Shown piece by piece: positions 36,165 through 45,108 of a DNA stretch of 64,000 bases. Position 1 is the stretch's first letter. Every line of letters starts with the position of its first letter. Both the position numbers and the translations under genes were made by a program. The notes under the pieces were generated by a model. The model was not told where the DNA came from. It was given only the letters and a program-made list of their open reading frames with translations, and did not search any database. Origin of the DNA: JAJCYL01 sp965206015 (GTDB lineage Bacteria; Bacteroidota; Bacteroidia; Cytophagales; Cyclobacteriaceae). The stretch lies in NCBI GenBank assembly GCA_965206015.1, contig CBDBIW010000016.1:744001-808000 (forward strand). Direction: 5' to 3'.

Positions 36165-36364
36165 AAATTATATTTCCATTTTATATTTCCATTCAAGATA
36201 AGACAATGCTCTGAATCCTGCAATAACAAATGATTTGAAGATGTTTAATCCCTCATCATCGTAAAACATGACTTAAATCAAATCCTTTTTCTTCTATCCG
36301 TTTTCACTTTAATTTCACCAACTTTATCTATAATCTGCTCCAAAGACATTCAGAATATTAAATT

Positions 36365-36622
36365 ATGAGTGAGGCACTTAGTACCGCTTTAATGCTTATG
36401 GGTGTAGGAATGATCACTGTTTTCGTGGTTTTGTCCTTGGTAGTGTTAGTTGGCAATGGTTTAACTGTATTCGTCAATAAGTACATACCTGAGCCCGTAC
36501 CAATGGAAGTGAAGAAGACCAGTCACAACATTAAACCAGGTAAACTGGCCGCCATTAGTGCGGCGGTTGAAATCTTTACAGAGGGCAAAGGAAAAATAAC
36601 ACGAATCGACAAAATCGATTAA
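36365..36622 (+). CDS. oadG: Na+-pumping oxaloacetate decarboxylase gamma chain
   Basis: An 85-residue small membrane subunit. One N-terminal transmembrane helix (ALMLMGVGMITVFVVLSLVVLVG) is followed by a hydrophilic tail, as in OadG, which anchors the alpha subunit to the beta subunit. The tail carries PEPVP and an alanine-rich helix. Eleven bases separate it from oadA and the order gamma-alpha-beta is usual. Small size makes homology weak by itself; context is decisive. Confidence 0.88.
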   Translation: MSEALSTALMLMGVGMITVFVVLSLVVLVGNGLTVFVNKYIPEPVPMEVKKTSHNIKPGKLAAISAAVEIFTEGKGKITRIDKID

Positions 36623-36633
36623 TAGACAGCATT

Positions 36634-38511
36634 ATGGGAAGAGATATTGGAATATGCCTGGTATACCGTGATATGTGGCAATCGTCCGGCAAATATATGC
36701 CCCGGGTTGACCAGTTAAAGAGAGTTGCTGAACCCATCATTGACATGGAATGCTTTGCTAGGGTTGAAACTAATGGAGGTGGATTTGAACAGATCAATTT
36801 ATTATACGGCGAAAATCCTAACAGATCGGTTAGGGAATGGACTCAGCCCTTCAATGACGCTGGGATTCAAACACAAATGTTAGAGCGGGGATTGAATGCA
36901 CTCCGAATGTTCCCTGTTCCTAAAGACGTCAGAAAGTTGATGTTCAAAGTAAAAAAACTCCAGGGGACAGATATCTCAAGGTCTTTTGACGGACTTAATG
37001 ACACCCAAAACCTCAAACTTTCAATTGACTATGCCAAGGAAGGCGGCATGATCTCACAAGGATCACTGTGTATTACCTACTCCGATATCCATACTGTTGA
37101 TTACTTTGTGAACATGGCTGGCGTGTTGGTCGACATGGGTGCCCAAGAAATAGCCATCAAGGATATGGCAGGCATTGGCAGGCCGGTATCTATAGGAAAG
37201 ATTGTAGAGGGTGTTAAAACCATCAATAAAGATATATTAGTACAGTATCACGGTCATTCAGGTCCGGGATTTTCAGTTACCTCCTCATTGGAAGCAGTCA
37301 GAGCTGGAGCAGAAATTGTAGATGTTGCCATAGAACCTCTTTCCTGGGGAACTGTGCATGCAGATTTTCTAACGATTCATGCCCTGCTTAAAGATGCCGG
37401 CTATTCTGTTCCTGATATTAATATGAAAGCCTACATGCAGGCCAGAACGCTTACCCAGGAGTTCATAGATGATTTTTTGGGATATTATATCAATCCCAAA
37501 AATCGATTGATGAATTCATTACTCATTGGTCCTGGCCTACCCGGTGGTATGATGGGCAGTTTAATGTCTGATCTGGAAAACAATTTAATCAGTTTGAATA
37601 AATGGATGGCTAAGAAGGGCAAACCGGAAATAACTCAGGATGAATTGTTGACCCAGCTATTCGATGAAGTAGAAAACGTTTGGCCAATGATGGGTAATCC
37701 TCCATTGGTGACACCTTTTAGCCAGTATGTGAAAAATGCAGCTCTGGTGAATGTCATGCAAATGCTTAAAGACAAAGAAAGGTGGTCACTAATTGATGAC
37801 AATACATGGGATATGATGCTTGGTAAGTCTGGACGTGTACCAGGTTCAATCTCAGATGAACTGAAAAAATTAGCCTCCGAACAGAATCGTGAATTCTTTA
37901 AAGGTGATCCTCAGGAACTATATCCTGATGTGCTCGACCAGTGTAGAAAAGAGATGGATGAAAAAGGTTGGGATCATGGTCAGGACGACGAAGAGTTACT
38001 GGAATACGCCATGCACACTGCCCAATACATTGATTATAAATCCGGTAAAGCCAAGGAAACGTTTGAGGCCGATATAGCAAAGAGGAAAGCACCAGCACAA
38101 GTAGAAGCAACAGCTCCGGCTATCTCCTCCGCAGGTTTTGCCCCAAAATCTCTCAATATTGACGTAAATGGGGAGAAGTTTAGAATCTTTATTTCATACG
38201 ACGGTCAAACTGTCGGTGAATCGGCTGCCCAAACGCCAGTTGCAGAATCAACTCCGTCAACTCCATCCTCGAATAGACCAATGAGAGAAGTATTAGCACC
38301 ATTAGAAGGGAAGGCATATTTTGCAAAGGGCACCTCTGAACCTCTCGTAAAGGTTGGTGACAAAGTCAGTACCGGTGATATTATCTGTTACATCGAAGCA
38401 ATGAAAGTGACCAACGCTGTCAAGTCCGATCAGGAGGGAATTGTCATGGAAATTTGCTTTAAAGATGGAGACGCGATCCTTGACGATGATGTACTGTTTC
38501 GAATCAATTGA
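36634..38511 (+). CDS. oadA: Oxaloacetate decarboxylase alpha chain with biotin domain
   Basis: A 625-residue carboxyltransferase/biotin carrier. The DRE-TIM-type barrel and PYC_OADA domains fill residues ~1-470 (VETNGGGFEQINLLYGENP, IKDMAGIGRPVS, QYHGHSGPGFSVTSSLEAVRAG with metal-binding histidines). A Pro/Ala-rich linker precedes a biotinyl domain with the acceptor lysine in YIEAMKVTN (K591). It transfers CO2 from oxaloacetate (or another carboxyacid) to biotin for the beta subunit. The N-terminus lacks the common RDxHQS metal motif in recognisable form (IGICLVYRDMWQSSGKY reads as a diverged version). It is middle gene of oadGAB. Confidence 0.93.
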   Translation: MGRDIGICLVYRDMWQSSGKYMPRVDQLKRVAEPIIDMECFARVETNGGGFEQINLLYGENPNRSVREWTQPFNDAGIQTQMLERGLNALRMFPVPKDVRKLMFKVKKLQGTDISRSFDGLNDTQNLKLSIDYAKEGGMISQGSLCITYSDIHTVDYFVNMAGVLVDMGAQEIAIKDMAGIGRPVSIGKIVEGVKTINKDILVQYHGHSGPGFSVTSSLEAVRAGAEIVDVAIEPLSWGTVHADFLTIHALLKDAGYSVPDINMKAYMQARTLTQEFIDDFLGYYINPKNRLMNSLLIGPGLPGGMMGSLMSDLENNLISLNKWMAKKGKPEITQDELLTQLFDEVENVWPMMGNPPLVTPFSQYVKNAALVNVMQMLKDKERWSLIDDNTWDMMLGKSGRVPGSISDELKKLASEQNREFFKGDPQELYPDVLDQCRKEMDEKGWDHGQDDEELLEYAMHTAQYIDYKSGKAKETFEADIAKRKAPAQVEATAPAISSAGFAPKSLNIDVNGEKFRIFISYDGQTVGESAAQTPVAESTPSTPSSNRPMREVLAPLEGKAYFAKGTSEPLVKVGDKVSTGDIICYIEAMKVTNAVKSDQEGIVMEICFKDGDAILDDDVLFRIN

Positions 38512-38571
38512 TTCAAAGACGTTTTAATCAGCAATCAATCAAAAAACTGATTTGACATTTTTAAGAAAATT

Positions 38572-39762
38572 ATGGAGCTGATCCAGCGCATATATGACAT
38601 GACTGCCATTGAGGACTTAATTGCGGCCCCGGAAAGCTTGCTGATGCTCGCCTTGGCTTGCTTTATGTTTTACCTGGGTATTGTCAAGAAATACGAACCG
38701 CTGTTATTAGTTCCTATCGCCTTTGGAATGTTGTTAGCCAATTTTCCCGGAGGGAATATGGGTGTAGTTAAAGTGGGTGATGAGATGGAACTGCTTCAAA
38801 TAGCAAGAGAGCATGGCATCATGAATTTCATTTACTATGCATTAATCAAAACCGGATTTTTACCACCAATTATCTTTATGGGTGTTGGTGCCTTGACTGA
38901 TTTTGGACCGATGTTGAAAAACCTGAGGCTGGCCTTTTTCGGTGCTGCAGCACAAATTGGAATTTTCCCGGTTCTAATTTCCGCTGTTGCCATCGGCTTC
39001 ACTATGAAAGAAGCCGCATCTTTGGGCATTATCGGTGGTGCGGATGGGCCAACTGCTATTTATACCACCATCAAATTAGCTCCTCACCTACTCGGACCAA
39101 TAGCCATTGCCGCTTACTCCTATATGGCATTAGTGCCGGTTATCATTCCTTTGGTTGTGAGATTCACTTGTACAAAGAAAGAACTTCTCATTAATATGAA
39201 GAAGCAGGATAAACTGTTCCCCAGCTCCGGACTAGTAAAGAATATGAACGCTCTGAAAATCATTTTTCCAATTGTTATTGGCTCAGTGATAGGCATTCTT
39301 GTACCTTCTTCAGTGCCACTGGTTGGAATGCTAATGTTTGGCAATTTGATAAAAGAAGTTGGAACAATTACTGGTAGATTATATCATGCGGCTTCAGATA
39401 CCATCATGAATGCAGCAACCGTTTTCCTGGGCCTTTCCGTTGGTGCCACGATGACAGCATATGCCTTCCTAAATACACAAACCCTTTTAATCATTGTTGG
39501 AGGATTCATTGTCTTTGCCATTTCAATTGCGGGTGGGATTTTTGCAGTCAAAGCCTACAACCTGTTTGCCAAGAAAAAAATCAATCCTTTGATTGGAGCC
39601 ACAGGATTGAGTGCTGTACCAATGGCCTCAAGAGTAGCCAACGAAATTGCGATCAAGCATGATCCCAGTAATCATTTGCTCCAATATGCCATGGCGAGCA
39701 ATATTTCAGGGGTAATTGGTTCAGCTGTGGCTGCCGGGGTATTGATCTCCTTTTTGAGTTAA
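38572..39762 (+). CDS. oadB: Na+-translocating decarboxylase beta chain
   Basis: A 396-residue polytopic membrane subunit that decarboxylates carboxybiotin and pumps sodium out of the cell. The signature GGADGPTAIYTT with the conserved aspartate is present, as is the second inverted-repeat half ending IGATGLSAVPMASRVANE. Nine or more hydrophobic segments are evident. It completes oadGAB. The complex could drive sodium export during oxaloacetate or methylmalonyl-CoA decarboxylation; context favours oxaloacetate. Confidence 0.94.
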   Translation: MELIQRIYDMTAIEDLIAAPESLLMLALACFMFYLGIVKKYEPLLLVPIAFGMLLANFPGGNMGVVKVGDEMELLQIAREHGIMNFIYYALIKTGFLPPIIFMGVGALTDFGPMLKNLRLAFFGAAAQIGIFPVLISAVAIGFTMKEAASLGIIGGADGPTAIYTTIKLAPHLLGPIAIAAYSYMALVPVIIPLVVRFTCTKKELLINMKKQDKLFPSSGLVKNMNALKIIFPIVIGSVIGILVPSSVPLVGMLMFGNLIKEVGTITGRLYHAASDTIMNAATVFLGLSVGATMTAYAFLNTQTLLIIVGGFIVFAISIAGGIFAVKAYNLFAKKKINPLIGATGLSAVPMASRVANEIAIKHDPSNHLLQYAMASNISGVIGSAVAAGVLISFLS

Positions 39763-39844
39763 GGTCATTGGACCATAAATTTCCATTTCAAAACTTATAG
39801 GCACTGGTCATTGTGGGAATTGCGTACCTTTAAATGAATGCGGG

Positions 39845-40218
39845 ATGAATGGGAATAGTGTTCTATTAGATACCAATATCGTTTTATACATTCTAGCTGG
39901 AGATAAGAAATTAGCTGACTTACTTTTTAATAAAAAGCTATACGTGCTTTTCGTAACTCAACTTGAATGGTTGCGTTTCCCCACCTGAACAAGAAGGAAA
40001 CGTCGGAGATATTACGTTTTTTAAATGATTGCGTAATAGCAGACATCAATAGCAGGGTTAAGGAAGCAGTTATCAAAATAAAAAGCTCAAGTAAAATCAA
40101 ACTACCGGATAGTATTATTTTGGGTACCTTAGTATTTTTAGGAATACCCGTTATCACATCTGATCATGATTTCAGCAAAGTAAATTTGATAGATGTGATG
40201 TTCTATGAGAACAATTGA
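39845..40218 (+). pseudogene. PIN-domain ribonuclease toxin, frameshifted
   Basis: From ATG 39845 the frame reads MNGNSVLLDTNIVLYILAG...VTQLEW and stops at 39989. The continuation lies one frame over: AFPHLNKKETSEILRF...PDSIILGTLVFLGIPVITSDHDF, ending at 40218. Joined by one shifted base near 39966-39975 these give a normal PIN domain of about 124 residues with all four acidic positions (D in LLDTN, E in QLE, D in PDSII, D in TSDHDF). No antitoxin gene is visible upstream. A TACCTTTA element at ~39821 may be its promoter. The end overlaps hemJ (TGATG). It could also be a sequencing error. Confidence 0.72.
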
Positions 40219-40757
40219 TGACAATGAATCTGTATTTCAAGGCTCTCCACATCATTTTCGTAGTTACCTGGTTTGCCGGGCTATTTTACATTGTGAGACT
40301 TTTCGTCTATCAGACTGAAGCCAATGAAAAAGAAGAGCCGGCAAAATCCATTCTAACATCTCATTTAAAAACCTGGTCCAAAAGGCTTTGGTTTGGAATT
40401 ACCTGGCCATCCGCTGTACTGGCTACTATTTTTGGATTTGCCTTAATCCATCTGTGGTTAGGACAAACCTGGTTGAATATAAAAATCGTTCTGGTTGTTG
40501 GTTTATGGGTTTATCATTACATTATCCATTGTAGATTTAACGAATTGCAAAAGGATGTATATCGCTATAGCAGTCAGAAAATGCGTGTATTCAATGAGGT
40601 CGCTACCATTTTTTTAGTAAATATTGTATTGCTGGTTGTGCTGAAGAATGTTTTAAGTCTTGCGTGGGTTTTAGTGGGATTATTGATTTTCGCAGGCGTA
40701 CTTTTGGGTGCCATTAGGATATATAAGAATTGGAGGGAGAAAAATGAAACTGCTTAA
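40218..40757 (+). CDS. hemJ: Protoporphyrinogen IX oxidase HemJ
   Basis: A 179-residue integral membrane protein of the HemJ (UPF0093) family, which oxidises protoporphyrinogen IX in heme synthesis. The N-terminal helix FKALHIIFVVTWFAGLFYIVRLFVY has the conserved histidine and arginine, and KIVLVVGLWVYHYIIHCRF contains another conserved histidine. Four to five membrane segments fit the family. The start ATG 40218 overlaps the stop of the broken PIN gene. It overlaps the sco gene by 14 bases, so heme synthesis and copper-oxidase assembly are coupled. Confidence 0.9.
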   Translation: MTMNLYFKALHIIFVVTWFAGLFYIVRLFVYQTEANEKEEPAKSILTSHLKTWSKRLWFGITWPSAVLATIFGFALIHLWLGQTWLNIKIVLVVGLWVYHYIIHCRFNELQKDVYRYSSQKMRVFNEVATIFLVNIVLLVVLKNVLSLAWVLVGLLIFAGVLLGAIRIYKNWREKNETA

Positions 40758-41385
40758 TATACTTTTACCCAGTTTGTTGTTATTAGCAATTTCCTGTACT
40801 ACACAGGTACAAAAATTACCAGTGATGGGACGGTCCAAATTGGTAGACCGTGAAGTGAATGGGGCAATTGTAATGGACACAATTCCCCATGCGATTGCAG
40901 AGTTTAGATTTCTCAATCAGGACAGTTCATGGGTAACTAATGAAACTTTGGCCGGAAAAGTTTATGTAGCCGATTTCTTTTTTACCTCCTGCCCGTCTAT
41001 CTGCCCAATAATGAAATCGCAATTGATTAGGATTTACAAAGAATTTGAAAGCGAAGATGATCTTCGACTGGTTTCTTACTCGATTGATCCGGAATTTGAT
41101 ACAGTCGCTGTTTTACGAGAATATGCAGAACGATTGGGAGTATCAAGTGAAAGATGGCATTTCCTAACTGGTGACCAAGATGATATTTATAAGTTGGGGG
41201 AAACCAGTTATATGGTTACAACAGTTGAAGATGAATCCGCACCGGGTGGTTTTTTACATAGTGGTGCTTTTTTACTGATAGACAAGGAAAGAAGGGTAAG
41301 AGGCATATATGATGGAACCGTAGAGGAACAGGTTAATACTTTGATGGGTGATATTCGAACATTAATAGGTGAGTATGCGGAATAA
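40744..41385 (+). CDS. SCO1/SenC-family copper chaperone lipoprotein
   Basis: A 213-residue membrane-anchored thioredoxin-fold protein that helps metallate cytochrome oxidase CuA. The start at ATG 40744 gives a signal peptide and lipobox LLAISC (Cys 18); an in-frame TTG upstream is unlikely. The copper motif is FFTSCPSICPIM (C83, C87), and the distant histidine is in FLHSGAFLLID. The gene overlaps hemJ upstream and the cytochrome c gene downstream. Confidence 0.92.
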   Translation: MKLLNILLPSLLLLAISCTTQVQKLPVMGRSKLVDREVNGAIVMDTIPHAIAEFRFLNQDSSWVTNETLAGKVYVADFFFTSCPSICPIMKSQLIRIYKEFESEDDLRLVSYSIDPEFDTVAVLREYAERLGVSSERWHFLTGDQDDIYKLGETSYMVTTVEDESAPGGFLHSGAFLLIDKERRVRGIYDGTVEEQVNTLMGDIRTLIGEYAE

Positions 41386-41860
41386 AAGTCAACTACTCAT
41401 CATTTCCTATTTCCTATTCAGCAGTTGTTTGATGTTTGACTGCTCTTCCAGTACTAAAGAAAAGAGCGACTTCTACGAAGCAATGGACCAACGTACAAGG
41501 ACCCGATTCAAGCAATACATGATATTAGGGAAGGGGCTCTACAAACAACACTGTGCCAGTTGCCATGGACAGGAAGGAGAAGGGCTTGAGAGGTTAGTAC
41601 CACCTTTGGCTAAATCGGATTATTTGATGGCAGAGATTGACAGGGCTGTTTGCCAGATTCCCGGGGGGATAAAAGGAGAAATAACCGTAAACGGCATAAA
41701 GTACAATCAGGAAATGCCAGCTAATAAAGAACTTAGGACGCTTCAAATTGCCGAAATCATTACCTATGTCACCAATTCCTGGGGCAATCAGAGAGGATTA
41801 ATATCTTCCAGGAATGTTGAGGAATTCTTGAAAAATTGCAGCACTTCCTCATCTTTCTAA
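41375..41860 (+). CDS. Membrane-anchored c-type cytochrome
   Basis: A 161-residue monoheme cytochrome c. The N-terminal hydrophobic segment ends in cysteines (FSSC, MFDCSSS), either of which could serve as lipobox. The heme site is LYKQHCASCHGQEGEGLERL, and the distal methionine is in NQEMPAN. A GTG at 41369 is a possible alternative start. It overlaps the sco gene by eleven bases. Together with hemJ and sco it points to aerobic respiration, although no oxidase subunit lies in the window. Confidence 0.9.
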   Translation: MRNKSQLLIISYFLFSSCLMFDCSSSTKEKSDFYEAMDQRTRTRFKQYMILGKGLYKQHCASCHGQEGEGLERLVPPLAKSDYLMAEIDRAVCQIPGGIKGEITVNGIKYNQEMPANKELRTLQIAEIITYVTNSWGNQRGLISSRNVEEFLKNCSTSSSF

Positions 41861-41882
41861 TCAGTTTAAGGAATCTTATTCC

Positions 41883-42074
41883 ATGTTAGTCTTTGATGTA
41901 ATTTGCTTAATCATTTCAATTTTTTCTATCATTATTTTAAGGGTCGCCGCCTCTTTTGTTGCCATAAACTTACCAGATCAATGAATTGAAATAATGAATA
42001 ATGGACTAAAAGATCGGGTTTTCACCTTTTTACTTTTCCTTTTTGTGGTAATCCTAACCTTCTGGATTGATTAG
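41883..42074 (+). other. Two tandem tiny open frames each encoding one membrane helix
   Basis: Directly after the cytochrome c gene are ATG frames of 33 codons (41883-41984: MLVFDVICLIISIFSIII...) and 26 codons (41994-42074: MNNGLKDRVFTFLLFLFVVI...). Each has a single hydrophobic helix, the second with the N-terminal charge pattern of small membrane proteins. They are ten bases apart on the same strand. T-rich DNA often yields such frames by chance, so this is only a candidate. Confidence 0.3.
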
Positions 42075-42077
42075 TGC

Positions 42078-43724
42078 TTAAGGAATGAACAAAGGCGGAT
42101 GTAATTCGTCATACTCTGTGGTTTCTTGGTATAATCTGGCAACTGCTAAAATGGTAGCTTCATCAAATAGATTTCCCAAAAAACTGATGCTGGTGGGGCT
42201 ACCCGCACTATTAAAACCATTGGGAACTACCACCACCGGATGACCGGTAAGATTGGTGAATTGAAGTTGATCCCCACCAAAAGTGGGGGTAACTATTACA
42301 TCAAATTCGCTAAAACGCTTGTGAAGTTCCTGAACTAACTCGTAACGTACTCGGTTAGCATTGATGTATTCCACTGCTGGAACAAATCTCGATTGTCTAA
42401 AAACGTTGGGCCAGGCTCTCTCAATCTGCCTAACCATGAGTGAGTCTTTATTAGACCTTGTCAGCTCATCAAATGCAGCCGCCGCTTCGGCAGATAAGAT
42501 GATACCAAAAGCATTTAATGGTAAGTTGTCTGGCAAACTAACCGCCTTTAAATCTACACCCAGTGACTTCAATACTTCCAGGCTTGTGCTGTCATTTTTT
42601 CTGCTCGAATAATCTTCCTCGAACAGGTCCTTGAGATAACCCACCTTGAGACCACTGAGCGATGAAACCGGTGTGTAGTTGAAAGCAGCGTCTTTGACAG
42701 CCTGGTCAACTCCATCTGCTCCTCGTATGGCCTCAAAAACCAGAGCAGCATCCAGTGCTGACCTCGTTATTGGTCCTATTTTATCCATGCTCCAGCTCAA
42801 ATTCATACCACCTGTCCTACTGACCCGTCCGAAAGTTGGTCTCAAGCCTGAGGTCCCACAACGCGTAGAGGGTGAGGTAATTGAGCCTAAAGTTTCAGTC
42901 CCAATTGCAAAGGCTACTAATCCTGCGGAGGTAGCCGAGGCTGACCCGGCAGATGAGCCACTTGACCCCTGTTCCAGGTTCCAGGGATTTTTCGTTACTC
43001 CACCATACCAAACATCTCCCCATGCCAGGGCACCCAGAGTCAACTTGGCCACCAATACTGCGCCAGCTTGCTCAAGTTTCTGAATAACATAGGCATTCTG
43101 ACTGATCACTTGATCTTTATAGGGTTCAGCTCCCCAGGTCGTTTTATAACCTTTTACAGCCAGTAAGTCCTTCGCACCATAAGGAATGCCATGTAGGGGT
43201 CCACGATAATTCCCGGCAGCTATTTCCAAATCAGCCACCTTTGCTTGCTTTAAGGCCAAATCTTCTGTCAATGTTATGACACACTCCAGTGTATCCCCAT
43301 GTTTCTTCAGCCTATTTAGGTAGATCCGGGTTAATTGCATGGAAGTCACTTTCCTGGTTCTTATCAGGACCGACAAATTAGCCACAGTGTAAAAAGCCAG
43401 CTCTTCAAGGTTTTCGGGAACTGCTACTTCAGTTTTGAGACCCCAGTTGATCTCATTTTGTTCGGCATTTAATTTGAATCCGGCAGGTATTTGATTGAAC
43501 TGAATAGCGGGTGGAATTGAGTTGGGGATACTGTAACTATGAAGTGCCTTGTATGCCTTGAGATTGTTTTCCAATCCATTTTTCATCAGCTTTCGTTCTG
43601 TCTCATCAAAACTGATGTCAAAAAGTTCTTCTGCAGATTGACCTTCTTGCGCCACAAGGGGATTTTCCACTGCCGAAATAGTCAGCAACAACGAAAAATA
43701 CCAGATAGATGTCATATTGTTCAT
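42078..43724 (-). CDS. Secreted amidase-signature hydrolase
   Basis: A 548-residue amidase-signature enzyme with an N-terminal signal peptide. The Ser-cisSer-Lys triad is visible: lysine in GIPYGAKDLLA (K185), cis-serine in EQGSSGSSAGSAS (about S257), and nucleophile in IGTETLGSITSPS (S281). The substrate-side C-terminal region ends with TGHPVVVVPNGFN and SISFLGNLFDEA. It probably hydrolyses an amide or ester in the periplasm; the substrate is unknown. It is a single gene, convergent with the cytochrome cluster and divergent from the RND pump. Confidence 0.88.
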   Translation of the reverse strand: MNNMTSIWYFSLLLTISAVENPLVAQEGQSAEELFDISFDETERKLMKNGLENNLKAYKALHSYSIPNSIPPAIQFNQIPAGFKLNAEQNEINWGLKTEVAVPENLEELAFYTVANLSVLIRTRKVTSMQLTRIYLNRLKKHGDTLECVITLTEDLALKQAKVADLEIAAGNYRGPLHGIPYGAKDLLAVKGYKTTWGAEPYKDQVISQNAYVIQKLEQAGAVLVAKLTLGALAWGDVWYGGVTKNPWNLEQGSSGSSAGSASATSAGLVAFAIGTETLGSITSPSTRCGTSGLRPTFGRVSRTGGMNLSWSMDKIGPITRSALDAALVFEAIRGADGVDQAVKDAAFNYTPVSSLSGLKVGYLKDLFEEDYSSRKNDSTSLEVLKSLGVDLKAVSLPDNLPLNAFGIILSAEAAAAFDELTRSNKDSLMVRQIERAWPNVFRQSRFVPAVEYINANRVRYELVQELHKRFSEFDVIVTPTFGGDQLQFTNLTGHPVVVVPNGFNSAGSPTSISFLGNLFDEATILAVARLYQETTEYDELHPPLFIP

Positions 43725-43923
43725 GCAACCAATTTAATCTCTAAATCAACTAATATTCGAACAACATAAGAGAATTAATTACTTTGAATCAAAAGCCCAT
43801 TTCCAATCGTCGATTATTTATGCCAACGGGTCTGATTTATTGGCCCATTTATCAAATAGTTGCAATTGTTTGAAACAATATTCGAGTTTTACCATTTAAT
43901 AAGGTGTATTTGACCAGATCGGA

Positions 43924-45081
43924 ATGAGAAGATTTATAATATCGACAGTTGCCTTTATAGTAATAGTGGGAGGCGGATATTTTTTTATGGGTTTTTTATC
44001 CTCACAAAAAAAAACTACCACTGAAAGACCAAAACCTGAAGTTGTCAATTATGTAAGAGCGATAGCCTATAATCCAACCGATATTGAAACGGAAGTAGAG
44101 GCTTATGGCAGGGTGGTTTCTTCACATCAGCTAAATCTGACTGCCGAAGTGGGTGGAAGACTTTTGGCCGGCAATCTTGCACTTAAGGCAGGGCAAAATT
44201 TTTCACGTGGTCAATTACTATTCAAAATACATAGTACGGAACAGTGCCTGTCCCTAAAAGCTCGTAAAAGCACATTCCTTAATTTATTAGCATCCATTCT
44301 ACCTGATCTTAGAATTGATTTTTCCGATACATATGTGAATTGGCAGCAATACTTCGACGCAATTGATCTAGAAAAAGATTTACCGGAATTACCAAAAGCT
44401 CAAAGTTCAAAGGAGAAGACCTTCCTCGCTACCAAAAACATTTTGGGAGAATTCTATAATATCAAAAGTCTCGAGGAAAATTTGAAGAAATACAGCGTGT
44501 ATGCGCCTTATACAGGAAGTATTTCAATGGTGAATGTGCAGGTAGGGTCAATTGTCAATCCGGGTACGCAGATTGGGACTATTATAAGAACAGATAAACT
44601 TGAGGTTCAGATCCCCATTGAGCTGCGTGACATAGCTTTCGTTGAAGTTGGGAAAAGAGTTTCCATAGTTGGACAGAATGGTAAAAGCCTACGCGGGGAA
44701 GTGGTGAGAGTTGCCGACTTGGTCGACCCAAATACTCAGTCCATAAACGTTTTTATTTCCGTTGAAAACACCCAAAAAGGTGATATCTATGACGGACTTT
44801 ATTTGAATACAAAGATACCCGGCAAAGTGGTTTATAACGCCATGTCTATTCCCAGAAGCGTAATTCGCAATAAAGATGAGGTGTTTATTGTAGAAAATGA
44901 TGTGCTCAAAACAAGAACCATCGTAGTTCAAAAAGTAAATGGCGAAAATGCCATTGTAAGTGGGCTTAACGCTGGCGATTTACTGGTTGTTGATGCTCCT
45001 GCTAATGCCTCCAACAACATGAAGGTCACAATAACTGAGCAAGGTAAAGTGGAGGAAGTTCCAGCACGAAGAGAATTATAA
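43924..45081 (+). CDS. RND efflux periplasmic adaptor (membrane fusion protein)
   Basis: A 385-residue HlyD/AcrA-type adaptor. An N-terminal membrane anchor is followed by the barrel-sandwich start YGRVVSSHQLNLTAEVGGRL and its closing half YSVYAPYTGSISMVNVQVGSIVNPG, then a beta-barrel and membrane-proximal domain (AMSIPRSVIRNKDEVFIV). The helical hairpin between is short. It links the inner-membrane pump to the TolC-like channel encoded next. Substrate is unknown. The promoter must lie in the 199-base gap shared with the amidase gene. Confidence 0.92.
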   Translation: MRRFIISTVAFIVIVGGGYFFMGFLSSQKKTTTERPKPEVVNYVRAIAYNPTDIETEVEAYGRVVSSHQLNLTAEVGGRLLAGNLALKAGQNFSRGQLLFKIHSTEQCLSLKARKSTFLNLLASILPDLRIDFSDTYVNWQQYFDAIDLEKDLPELPKAQSSKEKTFLATKNILGEFYNIKSLEENLKKYSVYAPYTGSISMVNVQVGSIVNPGTQIGTIIRTDKLEVQIPIELRDIAFVEVGKRVSIVGQNGKSLRGEVVRVADLVDPNTQSINVFISVENTQKGDIYDGLYLNTKIPGKVVYNAMSIPRSVIRNKDEVFIVENDVLKTRTIVVQKVNGENAIVSGLNAGDLLVVDAPANASNNMKVTITEQGKVEEVPARREL

Positions 45082-45108
45082 AAGCATAGTTTGTAAACTA
45101 ATTAGAGC

